Positions 8,468 through 19,113 of a stretch of DNA of 64,000 bases are shown piece by piece. The stretch's first letter is position 1. Every line of letters starts with the position of its first letter. A program made the position numbers and the translations under genes. This DNA is from Pelomonas sp047654805 (GTDB lineage: Bacteria; Pseudomonadota; Gammaproteobacteria; Burkholderiales; Burkholderiaceae_C): assembly GCF_047654805.1 (NCBI RefSeq), contig NZ_JASGIV010000001.1, positions 2,914,001 through 2,978,000 of the forward strand, given 5' to 3'. Below the pieces are notes generated by a model that made no database searches, was not told the DNA's origin, and worked only from the letters and a program-made list of their open reading frames with translations.

Positions 8468-8691
8468 TGGATCCACGCCTCATCGAAATGCTGGTCTGCC
8501 CGCTGTGCAAGGGGCCGCTGACGCTGCTGCGCGAGGGTGCCGGGCTGGAACTGCCGGCGCTGGCCTGCCGCGCCGACCGCCTGGCCTTCCCCATCCGCGA
8601 CGGCATCCCGCTGATGCTGGAGAGCGAGGCCAAGCCCTGGGATCCCGACACGGCCAGCGCCCCCGTGCCGCTCACGCCACTGGCGCCGTGA
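8467..8691 (+). CDS. ycaR: Trm112/YcaR-family small protein (UPF0434)
   Basis: A 74-residue protein of the Trm112-like YcaR family, usually encoded between lpxK and kdsB. CPLCKGPL near the N-terminus supplies one Cys pair; the second conserved zinc-site Cys is at LACRADRLAFPI. IRDGIPLMLESEA is the family hallmark. Its biochemical role in bacteria is unsettled. Start and stop overlap both neighbours (ATGA with lpxK, GTGA with kdsB), so the three are translated as a coupled unit. Confidence 0.92.
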   Translation: MDPRLIEMLVCPLCKGPLTLLREGAGLELPALACRADRLAFPIRDGIPLMLESEAKPWDPDTASAPVPLTPLAP

Positions 8692-9425
8692 GCTTCACGG
8701 TCATCATCCCGGCGCGGTTGGCGTCGACCCGCCTGCCCAACAAGCCGTTGGCAGACATCGCCGGCCTGCCCATGATCGTGCGCGTCGCCCGGCGTGCGGC
8801 CCAGTCGGGCGCGAGCCGGATCGTCGTGGCCACCGATGCCCAGGAGGTCGCAGCCGCCTGCGCAGCCCATGGCGTGCAGGCGCTCATGACACGGGCCGAC
8901 CACCCATCCGGCAGCGACAGGCTGGCCGAGGCCATCGAGCAGTTGGGGCTTGCGGACGAGGCCGCCGTCGTCAACGTGCAGGGCGACGAGCCCTTGATCG
9001 CGCCAGCCATGATTGATGCCTGCGCCGCGACGCTGGCCGCCCAGCCCGATTGCGTGATGGCCACTGTCGCGCATGCGCTGACCGACCCTTCCGAGTTCGC
9101 GAACCCCAATGTCGTCAAGCTCGTCACCGACAAGGCTGGGCGGGCACTGTATTTCTCGCGCGCGCCCATCGCATGGTGGCGCGACGGTGCCGGCCAACCC
9201 AACCAGGCGCTACGCCACGTTGGCCTCTACGCCTACCGTGCCGGCTTCCTGCGCCGCTTCCCCACGCTGGCCGTCAGTCCGCTGGAGCAGATCGAGTCGC
9301 TGGAGCAGTTGCGTGTGCTCTGGCACGGCGAGCGCATCGCGGTGCACTTGAGCGCCGAGCGGCCGGGGCCGGGCGTCGACACGCCCGAGGACCTGGAGCG
9401 CGTGCGGCTGCTGCTGCAGGCCTGA
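8688..9425 (+). CDS. kdsB: 3-deoxy-manno-octulosonate cytidylyltransferase
   Basis: Activates Kdo with CTP to CMP-Kdo for lipopolysaccharide inner-core synthesis; cytoplasmic. The 245 residues open with the nucleotidyltransferase signature FTVIIPARLASTRLPNKPL. Further family motifs are VVATDAQEV, NVQGDEPLI and YFSRAPIAW. The GTG start overlaps the ycaR stop (GTGA) and puts IIPARLASTR at the expected distance from the N-terminus. It acts in the same LPS pathway as lpxK upstream. Confidence 0.95.
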   Translation: MSFTVIIPARLASTRLPNKPLADIAGLPMIVRVARRAAQSGASRIVVATDAQEVAAACAAHGVQALMTRADHPSGSDRLAEAIEQLGLADEAAVVNVQGDEPLIAPAMIDACAATLAAQPDCVMATVAHALTDPSEFANPNVVKLVTDKAGRALYFSRAPIAWWRDGAGQPNQALRHVGLYAYRAGFLRRFPTLAVSPLEQIESLEQLRVLWHGERIAVHLSAERPGPGVDTPEDLERVRLLLQA

Positions 9426-9537
9426 TCCCCGGACCGCAGCGTCAGGCCTGCGAAAGTCCGCATGCGATACTTGCCCGCTGAGCTGAGGCGGGGTTCTTAA
9501 CGGTCCCTCTTCACGCACGAATAGGACGAGGAGACCC

Positions 9538-10191
9538 ATGCGACTGATCCTTCTTGGCGCCCCCGGCGCCGGCAAAGGCACCCAAGCTGCCTTCATCTGC
9601 AAGCAATTCGGCATTCCGCAGATCTCCACCGGCGACATGCTGCGCGCCGCCATCAAGGCCGGCACGCCGCTTGGTCTGGCGGCCAAGGCCGTCATGGACT
9701 CGGGCGCCCTGGTCAGCGACGACATCATCATCGGCCTCGTCAAGGAACGCATCGCGCAGGCCGATTGCGCCAAGGGCTTCCTGTTCGACGGGTTCCCGCG
9801 CACCATCCCGCAGGCGGACGCGATGAAGGCCGCCGGCGTGAAGCTGGACTACGTGCTTGAGATCGACGTGCCCTTCGACGCCATCATTGAGCGCATGAGC
9901 GGCCGTCGCGTGCATGTGGCCTCTGGCCGCACCTACCATGTCAAGTTCAACCCGCCCAAGCTCGCTGGCAAGGACGACGAGACCGGCGAGGAGCTGATCC
10001 AGCGCGAGGACGACAAGGAAGAAACCGTGCGCAAGCGCCTGGACGTCTACCAGGCCCAGACGCGCCCGCTGGTCGACTACTACTCGCAATGGGCCGCCAC
10101 CGGCGACGCCAGCGCGCCCAAGTACCGCCGCATCGAGGGCGTCGGTTCGGTGGATGACATCATGAAGAAGGCATTGGCCGCGCTGGCCTGA
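9538..10191 (+). CDS. adk: Adenylate kinase
   Basis: Essential cytoplasmic phosphotransferase interconverting ATP + AMP with 2 ADP. 217 residues of the long form: P-loop GAPGAGKGT (8-16), the AMP-binding STGDMLRA region, DGFPRT, and a LID domain (about 122-160) with no zinc cysteines. The start has GAGGAG seven bases upstream. A 112-base gap from kdsB suggests its own promoter. A strong terminator follows. Confidence 0.97.
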   Translation: MRLILLGAPGAGKGTQAAFICKQFGIPQISTGDMLRAAIKAGTPLGLAAKAVMDSGALVSDDIIIGLVKERIAQADCAKGFLFDGFPRTIPQADAMKAAGVKLDYVLEIDVPFDAIIERMSGRRVHVASGRTYHVKFNPPKLAGKDDETGEELIQREDDKEETVRKRLDVYQAQTRPLVDYYSQWAATGDASAPKYRRIEGVGSVDDIMKKALAALA

Positions 10192-10213
10192 GCACAGCTT
10201 CTCAGCGAACAAA

Positions 10214-10243
10214 GCCGCGGCGCAGCAGCCCCGCGGCTTTTTT
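10214..10243 (+). terminator. Rho-independent terminator after adk
   Basis: A 7-base-pair GC stem (10214-10220 with 10231-10237) and a 10-base loop, followed by six Ts, 22 bases after the adk stop. Confidence 0.85.
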
Positions 10244-10254
10244 GTCGTCCACAA

Positions 10255-10270
10255 TTGACGTTTACGTCAA
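10255..10270 (+). promoter_or_regulatory. LiuR-like operator palindrome upstream of the dehydrogenase
   Basis: TTGACGT-TT-ACGTCAA is a perfect 7-2-7 inverted repeat 26 bases before the dehydrogenase ATG. It resembles the ACGT-centred sites used by MerR-family LiuR regulators of branched-chain and acyl-CoA catabolism in proteobacteria. That resemblance is from memory and was not searched. The position is consistent with repression or promoter-spacer binding. Confidence 0.5.
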
Positions 10271-10295
10271 CCAATCAACCCAGGAGATCCTCATC

Positions 10296-11054
<759 letters not shown>

Positions 11055-11079
11055 TTCGCCAACGCTGAGCCGAAAGTGA

Positions 11080-11106
11080 AACGGGCCTGGATTCACCAGG
11101 CCCGTT
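11080..11106. terminator. Strong hairpin between the convergent dehydrogenase and helical-repeat genes
   Basis: An 11-base-pair perfect stem (11080-11090 with 11096-11106) with a five-base loop, 26 bases after the dehydrogenase stop. A second hairpin (11174-11180 with 11185-11191, loop TTGA) lies nearer the end of the leftward gene. Neither has a clear T-tract. Confidence 0.6.
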
Positions 11107-11208
11107 CCGTTTCAATCTCAGCTCTGCCGACAACCCGGCGGCCGCCATGGAACTGGCATTGCCAGGCCATCAGCGGCCCCTTGAGGGGCCGGCGCAGCCG
11201 TCAGGTGG

Positions 11209-12462
11209 TCAACGCTTGCGCGACTGGATGATCCACAGTCGAGCCAGATCGGCCGCGCCGTCCGTGCCCTTGACGCTCTTCCAAGCGGCCTGGGCCTTGG
11301 CCGTCTCACCAGCCAGCATGTGGGCAAGGCCGAGGTAGAGCTTAGCGTCCTCGGGGCGCTTCAGGTTGCCCTTGGCGATGCCCTGCTCGATCTGCTCGAT
11401 GCCCTTCTTGGCGTTACCGCCGAAGGCATTGGCCAGGCCCAGGGTCACGAAGGCGTTGCCGTCCTTGGCATCGCTGGCGGCCTTCTCGTTGGTCGCTGCG
11501 GAAGCCTTGGCCTCGCCGATCTTCTTGACCATCAGGTCGGCCAGGCGCTTGTGGCGGGCACCTTCGGCACCCTGGCCCAGCACGTTGGCGGCAAAGCCCT
11601 TGTCGACGACCTGCTTGCCCTCCTCCGGATAGCCGGCCTGGGCCGCAAGCTGTGCCATCTCCATGTAGTCCTCGGCACCGCGCGACATGTTTCCGGTGGC
11701 AAGGCGCAGGCGGTAGAGGTCGAGCTGGAAGCGGTTGCTGTCGAAGCTCTTTTTCTGCGGCAGGCTGCCCAGGATCTGGGCCCAGAGCTTGGGATCTGGG
11801 TAGAAGTTCAGCAGCTTCTCGGTCGCGACCGCCTCGGCATTCGCGTCACCCTTCTTCTGGGCCGCGAACAGCAGCAGGTTGAGCTTGTCCTTGGACGGGG
11901 CACGGCCGGCGCGCTCGTCAGCGGCGATCTCGTCCAGCGTGTCCTTGATGGTGGCCGTCATGTCGCCGGACAGGAACTGGGCGTTCTGCTGCACCTGCTT
12001 CATGGTGGGGCTGTTGCCGCCTTCCTTGAAGTAGCGCTGCGCCCAGTTCAGGGCCTTGGCGTTGTCACGGTTGCGCAGATAGGTGCCGGCGATGGCTTCC
12101 ATGTACTGCAGCTGCTGGGCTTGCGACAGCTTGCCGGCTCCCTTCAGCACGTCGAAGGAGCGGGCCATCGTGTCGGGCTCGTTGGCGCCCATCGCGGCGG
12201 AGAAACGCACGCCTTCGATCGCATTGTTCTCGCCCGCGGTACGGCCACCCACGGCCTCGGCCTCGCGCAGCTTGGCCAGCGCTTCCTTGTACTTGCCGGC
12301 CTTGACGAACTTGCTGGCCTCGGTCAGCGGTGTGCCGACTTCCTTGCGCACGCTGTCCTGGGCGACGGCCTGGCTGAAGCCGAACTCGGCACCGGGCGCG
12401 CCATTCAGGGACAGGGCCAGGGCGCCAACGGCGACAGCCACCATGGTTTTCAAAGTCTTCAA
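11209..12462 (-). CDS. Periplasmic helical (TPR-like) repeat protein of the tonB-exbBD locus
   Basis: An exported protein of about 417 residues. The N-terminus is a signal peptide with a hydrophobic stretch and a likely cut after AVAQ. The mature part is an Ala/Leu/Lys-rich series of helix pairs of TPR type (for example KAGKYKEALAKLREAEA and GDANAEAVATEKLLNFYPDP). No enzyme motif is seen. The TTG start at 12462 has AGGAG at proper spacing; the TTG 15 bases upstream overlaps that ribosome site. It is last in the tonB-exbB-exbD-exbD order but lies behind an attenuator-like terminator. A scaffold role in TonB-dependent uptake is inferred from position only. Confidence 0.8.
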   Translation of the reverse strand: MKTLKTMVAVAVGALALSLNGAPGAEFGFSQAVAQDSVRKEVGTPLTEASKFVKAGKYKEALAKLREAEAVGGRTAGENNAIEGVRFSAAMGANEPDTMARSFDVLKGAGKLSQAQQLQYMEAIAGTYLRNRDNAKALNWAQRYFKEGGNSPTMKQVQQNAQFLSGDMTATIKDTLDEIAADERAGRAPSKDKLNLLLFAAQKKGDANAEAVATEKLLNFYPDPKLWAQILGSLPQKKSFDSNRFQLDLYRLRLATGNMSRGAEDYMEMAQLAAQAGYPEEGKQVVDKGFAANVLGQGAEGARHKRLADLMVKKIGEAKASAATNEKAASDAKDGNAFVTLGLANAFGGNAKKGIEQIEQGIAKGNLKRPEDAKLYLGLAHMLAGETAKAQAAWKSVKGTDGAADLARLWIIQSRKR

Positions 12463-12480
12463 CTTGCTCTCCTGCAAAGC

Positions 12481-12508
12481 AAAAACGCGCCGCCCTTTCG
12501 GGCAGCGC
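12481..12508 (-). terminator. Intra-operon terminator/attenuator between exbD2 and the helical-repeat gene
   Basis: On the minus strand, a 9-base-pair stem with one G-U pair is capped by a GAAA tetraloop and followed by five Ts, a textbook rho-independent terminator. It lies after the second exbD and before the helical-repeat gene. It would cut expression of the last gene relative to exbBD or separate the two units. Confidence 0.75.
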
Positions 12509-12545
12509 GCATCACAGTATCGGTGTCAGCGGTCCCGAGGTCACG

Positions 12546-12983
12546 TCACTTGACGTATTGCTCGTTACCGACCATGCCCATCTTCTTGACGCTGTTGCGC
12601 TGGGCCGAGGCCATCACAGCAGCAACGACACCGTAGTCCACCAGCTTGTTCGGCTTGATGTGGATTTCCGGCTGATCGCTGATGGTCATGGCGCCGATCT
12701 CCTGCATCTTGGCGTTGACCGCGTCCAGGTTAGGCAGCGCGTTCTCGTCCCAGTAGATCGTGCCGTCAAAGTCGATCATCACCGTGTGCACGACCGGGTC
12801 CTGCTGCGGCGGATTCGAGCTAGGCGGCGGCATGTCCAGGTTGATCGTATGCAGTTGGATCGGGATGGTGATGATCAGCATCACCAGCAGCACCAGCATC
12901 ACGTCAATCAGCGGCGTCGTGTTGACGTCCATCATGACTTCGGGTTCGCTGCCTCCCGAAGAACTTCCAACATTCATTCCCAT
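12546..12983 (-). CDS. exbD: ExbD biopolymer transport protein (second copy of the tonB operon)
   Basis: 145-residue inner-membrane protein. After a short cytoplasmic N-terminus comes one helix (TTPLIDVMLVLLVMLIITIP) carrying the conserved Asp, then a periplasmic domain. It starts MGMNVGSSSG like the preceding exbD, an apparent tandem duplication that has since diverged. It works with ExbB to energise TonB. Paired exbD genes also occur in Xanthomonas tonB operons, where the second is specialised. Confidence 0.93.
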   Translation of the reverse strand: MGMNVGSSSGGSEPEVMMDVNTTPLIDVMLVLLVMLIITIPIQLHTINLDMPPPSSNPPQQDPVVHTVMIDFDGTIYWDENALPNLDAVNAKMQEIGAMTISDQPEIHIKPNKLVDYGVVAAVMASAQRNSVKKMGMVGNEQYVK

Positions 12984-12998
12984 GCTTGACTCCTGGGA

Positions 12999-13427
12999 TC
13001 AGCCGCCACGAGCCGGCGGCTCGGTGACGAAGTTGATCTTCATGATGCCCGCGCGCTGGCAGGCGAAGATCACGCGACCGACCGACTCGTAGCGCGACTT
13101 GTCGTCGCCGCGGATATGCACCTCGGGCTGCGGGTTCTTGACCGATTCCTTGCCAAGGCGCTGTACCAGCTCCTCCATGTCGGGAATCAGCTTGGTGCCC
13201 CAGTAGACGTCGCCGTCCTTGCTGACCGAGAGTTCGATGTTCTCCGGCTTGGTGACGCGGATGATGTTGGTTTCCTTCGGCAGGTTCACCGCGATCGATT
13301 GCGTCACCACCGGCACGGTGATGAGGAAGATGATCAGCATCACCAACATCACGTCCACGAGGGGCGTGGTGTTGATGGTCGAGACCACCTCGTCCTCGCC
13401 GGAGGAGGATCCGACGTTCATGCCCAT
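12999..13427 (-). CDS. exbD: ExbD biopolymer transport protein (first copy of the tonB operon)
   Basis: 142 residues with the helix TTPLVDVMLVMLIIFLITVP containing the proton-coupling Asp, and a periplasmic domain with VHIRGDDKSRYESVGRVI. It sits 34 bases after exbB and 15 bases before the second exbD, in one operon. Its opening ten residues (MGMNVGSSSG) match those of the second copy, while the rest differs. Confidence 0.94.
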   Translation of the reverse strand: MGMNVGSSSGEDEVVSTINTTPLVDVMLVMLIIFLITVPVVTQSIAVNLPKETNIIRVTKPENIELSVSKDGDVYWGTKLIPDMEELVQRLGKESVKNPQPEVHIRGDDKSRYESVGRVIFACQRAGIMKINFVTEPPARGG

Positions 13428-13461
13428 TGCATTGGCTCCTGTACGAGCTTCAGCTCAGGGT

Positions 13462-14295
13462 TTAGCGCTTGGCGACGGCGCGGTTGCCCATCAGCACGCC
13501 GTGCAGGTCGCCAGCGAACGAGCGGACCAGGGCCATGACGGTCTTGTTGCGGTTGACCAGCCAGTTGTAACCCAGCACGGCCGGCACGGCGACGACCAGG
13601 CCGATGGCGGTCATGATCAGCGCAGCGCCCACGGGGCCGGCAACCTTGTCGATGGAAGCCTGGCCGGCCACACCGATGGCGGTCAGCGCGTTCAGGATGC
13701 CCCACACGGTACCGAACAGGCCGATGAAGGGAGCGGTCGAACCGACGGTAGCCAGGAAGCCCAGGCCGGCCGAGATCTTGGTGTTGACGTCGGCAACGGC
13801 ACGGTCAACGTTCATCGTGACCCAGCTGCTGTGGTCGATGTTCTCGGTCAGGGCGCCTTCATGGTGCTCCGAAGCCTCGATGGCGGTGGTGGCGATGTAG
13901 CGGAAGGCACTTTCTTCCTTCAGGGCCTTGACGCCGTCAGCCAGGCTGGCCTTCTTGAAGAAGGAGGCGCGGACTTCCTTGGCTTCGGATTGCAGCTTGC
14001 TGGTGTCCCACAGGCGGACTACCAGGATGTACCAGGAGCCCATGGACATGATGGCCAGGATGAACAGCACGACCTGGTCGACGACGTTGCCGTGGGCAAC
14101 GATGTTGGCCAGGCTGTAGGGGTTGTCTTGCTTGGCGGGCGCGGCGGCAGCGGCAGGAGCTTGAGCAGCGGCGTCTTCAACCACGGCGGCCGAGGCGGCG
14201 TCGGCCGGCTTCTGATCTTGCGCGTGGGCGGGCGAAACAGCCAGGGTCGCGGCCATGGCGATGGCGGCAAGGAAGCCGGTGATGCGAGAAATCAT
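13462..14295 (-). CDS. exbB: ExbB proton channel protein of the TonB system, with cleavable N-terminus
   Basis: 277-residue inner-membrane channel subunit. The first ~25 residues form a signal peptide ending SPAHAQ, followed by a ~40-residue Ala-rich periplasmic segment. The three conserved helices follow, around VVLFILAIMSMGSWYILVV, APFIGLFGTVWGIL and IGLVVAVPAVLGYNWL. This extended ExbB form is typical of the Pseudomonas-type family. The ATG has AGGAG upstream; a longer frame is not supported. It lies between tonB and two exbD genes. Confidence 0.94.
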   Translation of the reverse strand: MISRITGFLAAIAMAATLAVSPAHAQDQKPADAASAAVVEDAAAQAPAAAAAPAKQDNPYSLANIVAHGNVVDQVVLFILAIMSMGSWYILVVRLWDTSKLQSEAKEVRASFFKKASLADGVKALKEESAFRYIATTAIEASEHHEGALTENIDHSSWVTMNVDRAVADVNTKISAGLGFLATVGSTAPFIGLFGTVWGILNALTAIGVAGQASIDKVAGPVGAALIMTAIGLVVAVPAVLGYNWLVNRNKTVMALVRSFAGDLHGVLMGNRAVAKR

Positions 14296-14372
14296 GGAGT
14301 CAACTCCTAGGGAAAGATTCTGGTTTATGCGGTTCTGAATGCGCCCTACTGGCGCCGGATTCGAAGCGGGTC

Positions 14373-15017
14373 TTATTCGATCTTGAACTGGAACTCCTGC
14401 TCGAACACGTGATCGCCCGGGCATTCATAGGTCTCACGCAGGGTCGCCTCGATGGCCTGGACCAAGGCACGTTGCGCCTTGCGATCCACACCGCCACGCA
14501 GCGAGGTGATTTCGACGGCCGTCACACGGCCTGCCTTGACGGTGGCCACAGCCTTGTAGAGGGCTTCGCCACTCCAGTTGACCGACGGCATTTCCGGCTT
14601 GCCCATCTTGGTGCAAACCATGCCAGCGGTGATCTTGGCCGGGCGCGGCGCCGGCGCCGGCGCAGCGGGCGCCGGCGCCGGAGCGGGACGAATCTCAGCC
14701 ACGGCCGGCGGAGCGACCTGGGTGGACTGGATCGCCGGGGCCGGCGGCGCCGGTGCAGTCACCTGAAACTCGGGCGGCGGCACGAAGGGCGGCGGCGGGG
14801 CCTTGAGATCCGGCGGCGGCGGCACCACCTTCTCGGGCGGCGGCGGCGGCTTGACCTTCTCTTCAATGACCTTGACGTCGATAGGGCCGGTGACCTTCTT
14901 GACGATATCGCGCGCCAGGCCGCTGGCCAGTGCATAGATGGCGACGACGTGGATCAGGACCACGATACCGAAGCCCGTGAACCGGGACGCGCCCTGCTTC
15001 TCCTGCGCAAAATTCAT
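14373..15017 (-). CDS. tonB: TonB energy-transducing protein
   Basis: 214-residue inner-membrane protein that spans the periplasm and transmits energy from ExbB-ExbD to TonB-dependent receptors. It has one N-terminal helix (FGIVVLIHVVAIYALASGLA), then a Pro/Lys/Glu- and Pro/Ala-rich periplasmic spacer (residues about 55-135), then a C-terminal domain (MPSVNWSGEALYKAVATVK to the end). The receptor-binding domain is atypical, with two Cys residues (in VCTKMG and YECPGD) that could form a disulfide. The ATG has AGGAG upstream. It is first gene of tonB-exbB-exbD-exbD. The nearby TonB-dependent receptor is an obvious client. Confidence 0.9.
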   Translation of the reverse strand: MNFAQEKQGASRFTGFGIVVLIHVVAIYALASGLARDIVKKVTGPIDVKVIEEKVKPPPPPEKVVPPPPDLKAPPPPFVPPPEFQVTAPAPPAPAIQSTQVAPPAVAEIRPAPAPAPAAPAPAPRPAKITAGMVCTKMGKPEMPSVNWSGEALYKAVATVKAGRVTAVEITSLRGGVDRKAQRALVQAIEATLRETYECPGDHVFEQEFQFKIE

Positions 15018-15187
15018 GCGCGCTCCTTCTTGCAACTACAAATCACAGTCAATGACTTCTTCTCTGGAAGCGGCCACCGCCACGGCGGAAGTTGCGCTCC
15101 TGCCGTCAACTGGTCCCCGAAGGGCGTGCATTCTAGATCGCGGAGGGAACGAATCCGCCTCGTCGAAAACACGCAGTCCGGCCGGGT

Positions 15188-15206
15188 GTGTAAAGCAGCT
15201 TTACAC
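15188..15206 (-). promoter_or_regulatory. 19-base perfect palindrome in the tonB promoter region
   Basis: GTGTAAAGC-A-GCTTTACAC is a perfect 9-1-9 inverted repeat, a typical dimeric repressor or activator site. It does not resemble a Fur box. It lies about 170 bases before the tonB start codon and just downstream of the oxygenase terminator, so it most likely controls the tonB operon. The regulator is unknown. Confidence 0.45.
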
Positions 15207-15217
15207 CTGCTCGAGCC

Positions 15218-15251
15218 AAAAAAAACGCCCGGTGGCACAGAGCCGTCGGGC
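15218..15251 (-). terminator. Rho-independent terminator of the oxygenase/receptor transcript
   Basis: On the minus strand a GCCCG/CGGGC stem extends inward through a 2x2 mismatch to GGC/GCC and is followed by eight Ts. It would end the transcript of the oxygenase gene about 160 bases after its stop and isolate it from tonB. Confidence 0.65.
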
Positions 15252-15409
15252 ATACGTTTCATCGCCACGAACCAGGTGCAGCAAACCGCACCTCCGGCCA
15301 AACCTGGCCACGCGTCATCTTAGCCCCCGGGTTTCCGGCTACTGCCTGGGGCTAACCCGGGCAAGAGGAACAGGGTGATTACATGCATCCGGTCACAAAT
15401 GAGCGCAGC

Positions 15410-16111
15410 TCAGGCCGCGATCAGCCAGCCCGTGATGGCGTTGCGCTGCCCCTGGGCAAAGGGAGGCACGTAGGAGACGAAGTGGGTCTGCGGTACCGCA
15501 AACACCGACAACGAGTTGAAATGCGGGAAGAAGCTCTCGCTCACGCTGCCGTCGCGGTCGCTGAAATTCAGCAGCCCTCCCCAGTCGGGTCGCCACTGCC
15601 GGGTCAGATTGATGACGTAGGCCAGTCGCCGCTCCTCCACGTCAACGTGGTCGTCGTGGGCAAGCAGGAAGCTCCCTGGCGCATACATGGTGGCCTGTGC
15701 ATACACACGATTGATCTCCTGGATGCCAGTGATGCCGCGCATCACCGACAGGAACGCTTCATCGGCCATCCAGCGGATGAACCGAGCCAGCAGCCCGGTA
15801 TCACCCCGGTGCAGCTCATCAGCCAGGGAGTGGGTATAGAAGGAGAACTGGAACTGGCGGCGCGCGACCTCGACGATGCCATCCGTCAGATAGGACCGCT
15901 GGGCGGCATCAAGGCCGCGGAGCTGCTCTCCCGTCAGTCGCCTGTCCCCCTGGGCGTCGCGGTAGCACAGGCTCCAGTCGATGGCCTCGACGGCGCGAGC
16001 CAGGGCATCGGCCACGTCCGGCTTGAAGAAATCGCGGATCAGCAAGCGGCGATCGCGCCCGAACTCCGCGTTGAGCCGACGCAGGTCGAGGGCCGGATTG
16101 AGGTAGTCCAT
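15410..16111 (-). CDS. Fe(II)/2-oxoglutarate-dependent oxygenase of the prolyl hydroxylase type
   Basis: A 233-residue double-stranded beta-helix oxygenase. The iron facial triad is visible as HDDHVD (His-x-Asp region) and the distal His in PQTHFVSYV. WGGLLNFSDRDGS is the core-strand hallmark of the Tpa1/prolyl-4-hydroxylase-like group. No signal peptide is seen, so it is cytoplasmic. It lies 72 bases after the TonB-dependent receptor on the same strand. The receptor-hydroxylase pairing recalls piuA/piuC-type iron uptake loci, where the hydroxylase role is still unclear. The substrate could be a peptide or the imported ligand. Start chosen at MDYLNPALDL. Confidence 0.82.
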   Translation of the reverse strand: MDYLNPALDLRRLNAEFGRDRRLLIRDFFKPDVADALARAVEAIDWSLCYRDAQGDRRLTGEQLRGLDAAQRSYLTDGIVEVARRQFQFSFYTHSLADELHRGDTGLLARFIRWMADEAFLSVMRGITGIQEINRVYAQATMYAPGSFLLAHDDHVDVEERRLAYVINLTRQWRPDWGGLLNFSDRDGSVSESFFPHFNSLSVFAVPQTHFVSYVPPFAQGQRNAITGWLIAA

Positions 16112-16183
16112 GGGTAGGCGGGACACAAGCAAGCACAAGCGGCAGGCCCGCAGGCCTGCCGGATTGCGTTGAACCAGTGAGGA

Positions 16184-18862
<2,679 letters not shown>

Positions 18863-18933
18863 GGGGACTCCTTGAAGATGGTGGACCCGCCGTGTTTCTC
18901 CGGCGGTGCAGGCCCGGGTAGGGCCGATGCCTT

Positions 18934-18956
18934 GATCTGAGCGATCGGCTCAGATC
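18934..18956 (-). promoter_or_regulatory. Operator-like inverted repeat upstream of the TonB-dependent receptor
   Basis: GATCTGAGC and GCTCAGATC form a perfect 9-base inverted repeat around the five-base spacer GATCG, about 72 bases before the receptor start codon. This is a classic dimer-binding architecture. No regulator gene is adjacent, so the binding protein is unknown. The rest of the 251-base gap shows no clear promoter. Confidence 0.5.
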
Positions 18957-19113
18957 TGAGGTGCCGAAAGTTTGTGCGGGCGCAACATTGCGGCAGCCCA
19001 AGGAAAGCCCTCTAGGCAAGCAAAATGCCCATCTAAGTTATTGATTCAAAAGGGAATGAGACCTCTCACCCCCCTAGAGTCACCCCTCACGCCGTTGCCG
19101 GCGCGCGACGAGG

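Larger units (their letters stand above)
15018..15409 (-). other. Intergenic region upstream of tonB
   Basis: 392 non-coding bases between the oxygenase stop and the tonB start. From the tonB side they hold the ribosome site, a possible TAGAAT -10-like hexamer near 15131-15136, the 19-base palindrome at 15188-15206 and the oxygenase terminator at 15218-15251. The remaining ~150 bases towards the oxygenase show nothing I can name. Confidence 0.5.

Noticed and set aside
11320..12636. 438-codon plus-strand frame opposite the helical-repeat gene
   Set aside because: Covers both an exported-protein gene and part of exbD in reverse; no signal or domain.
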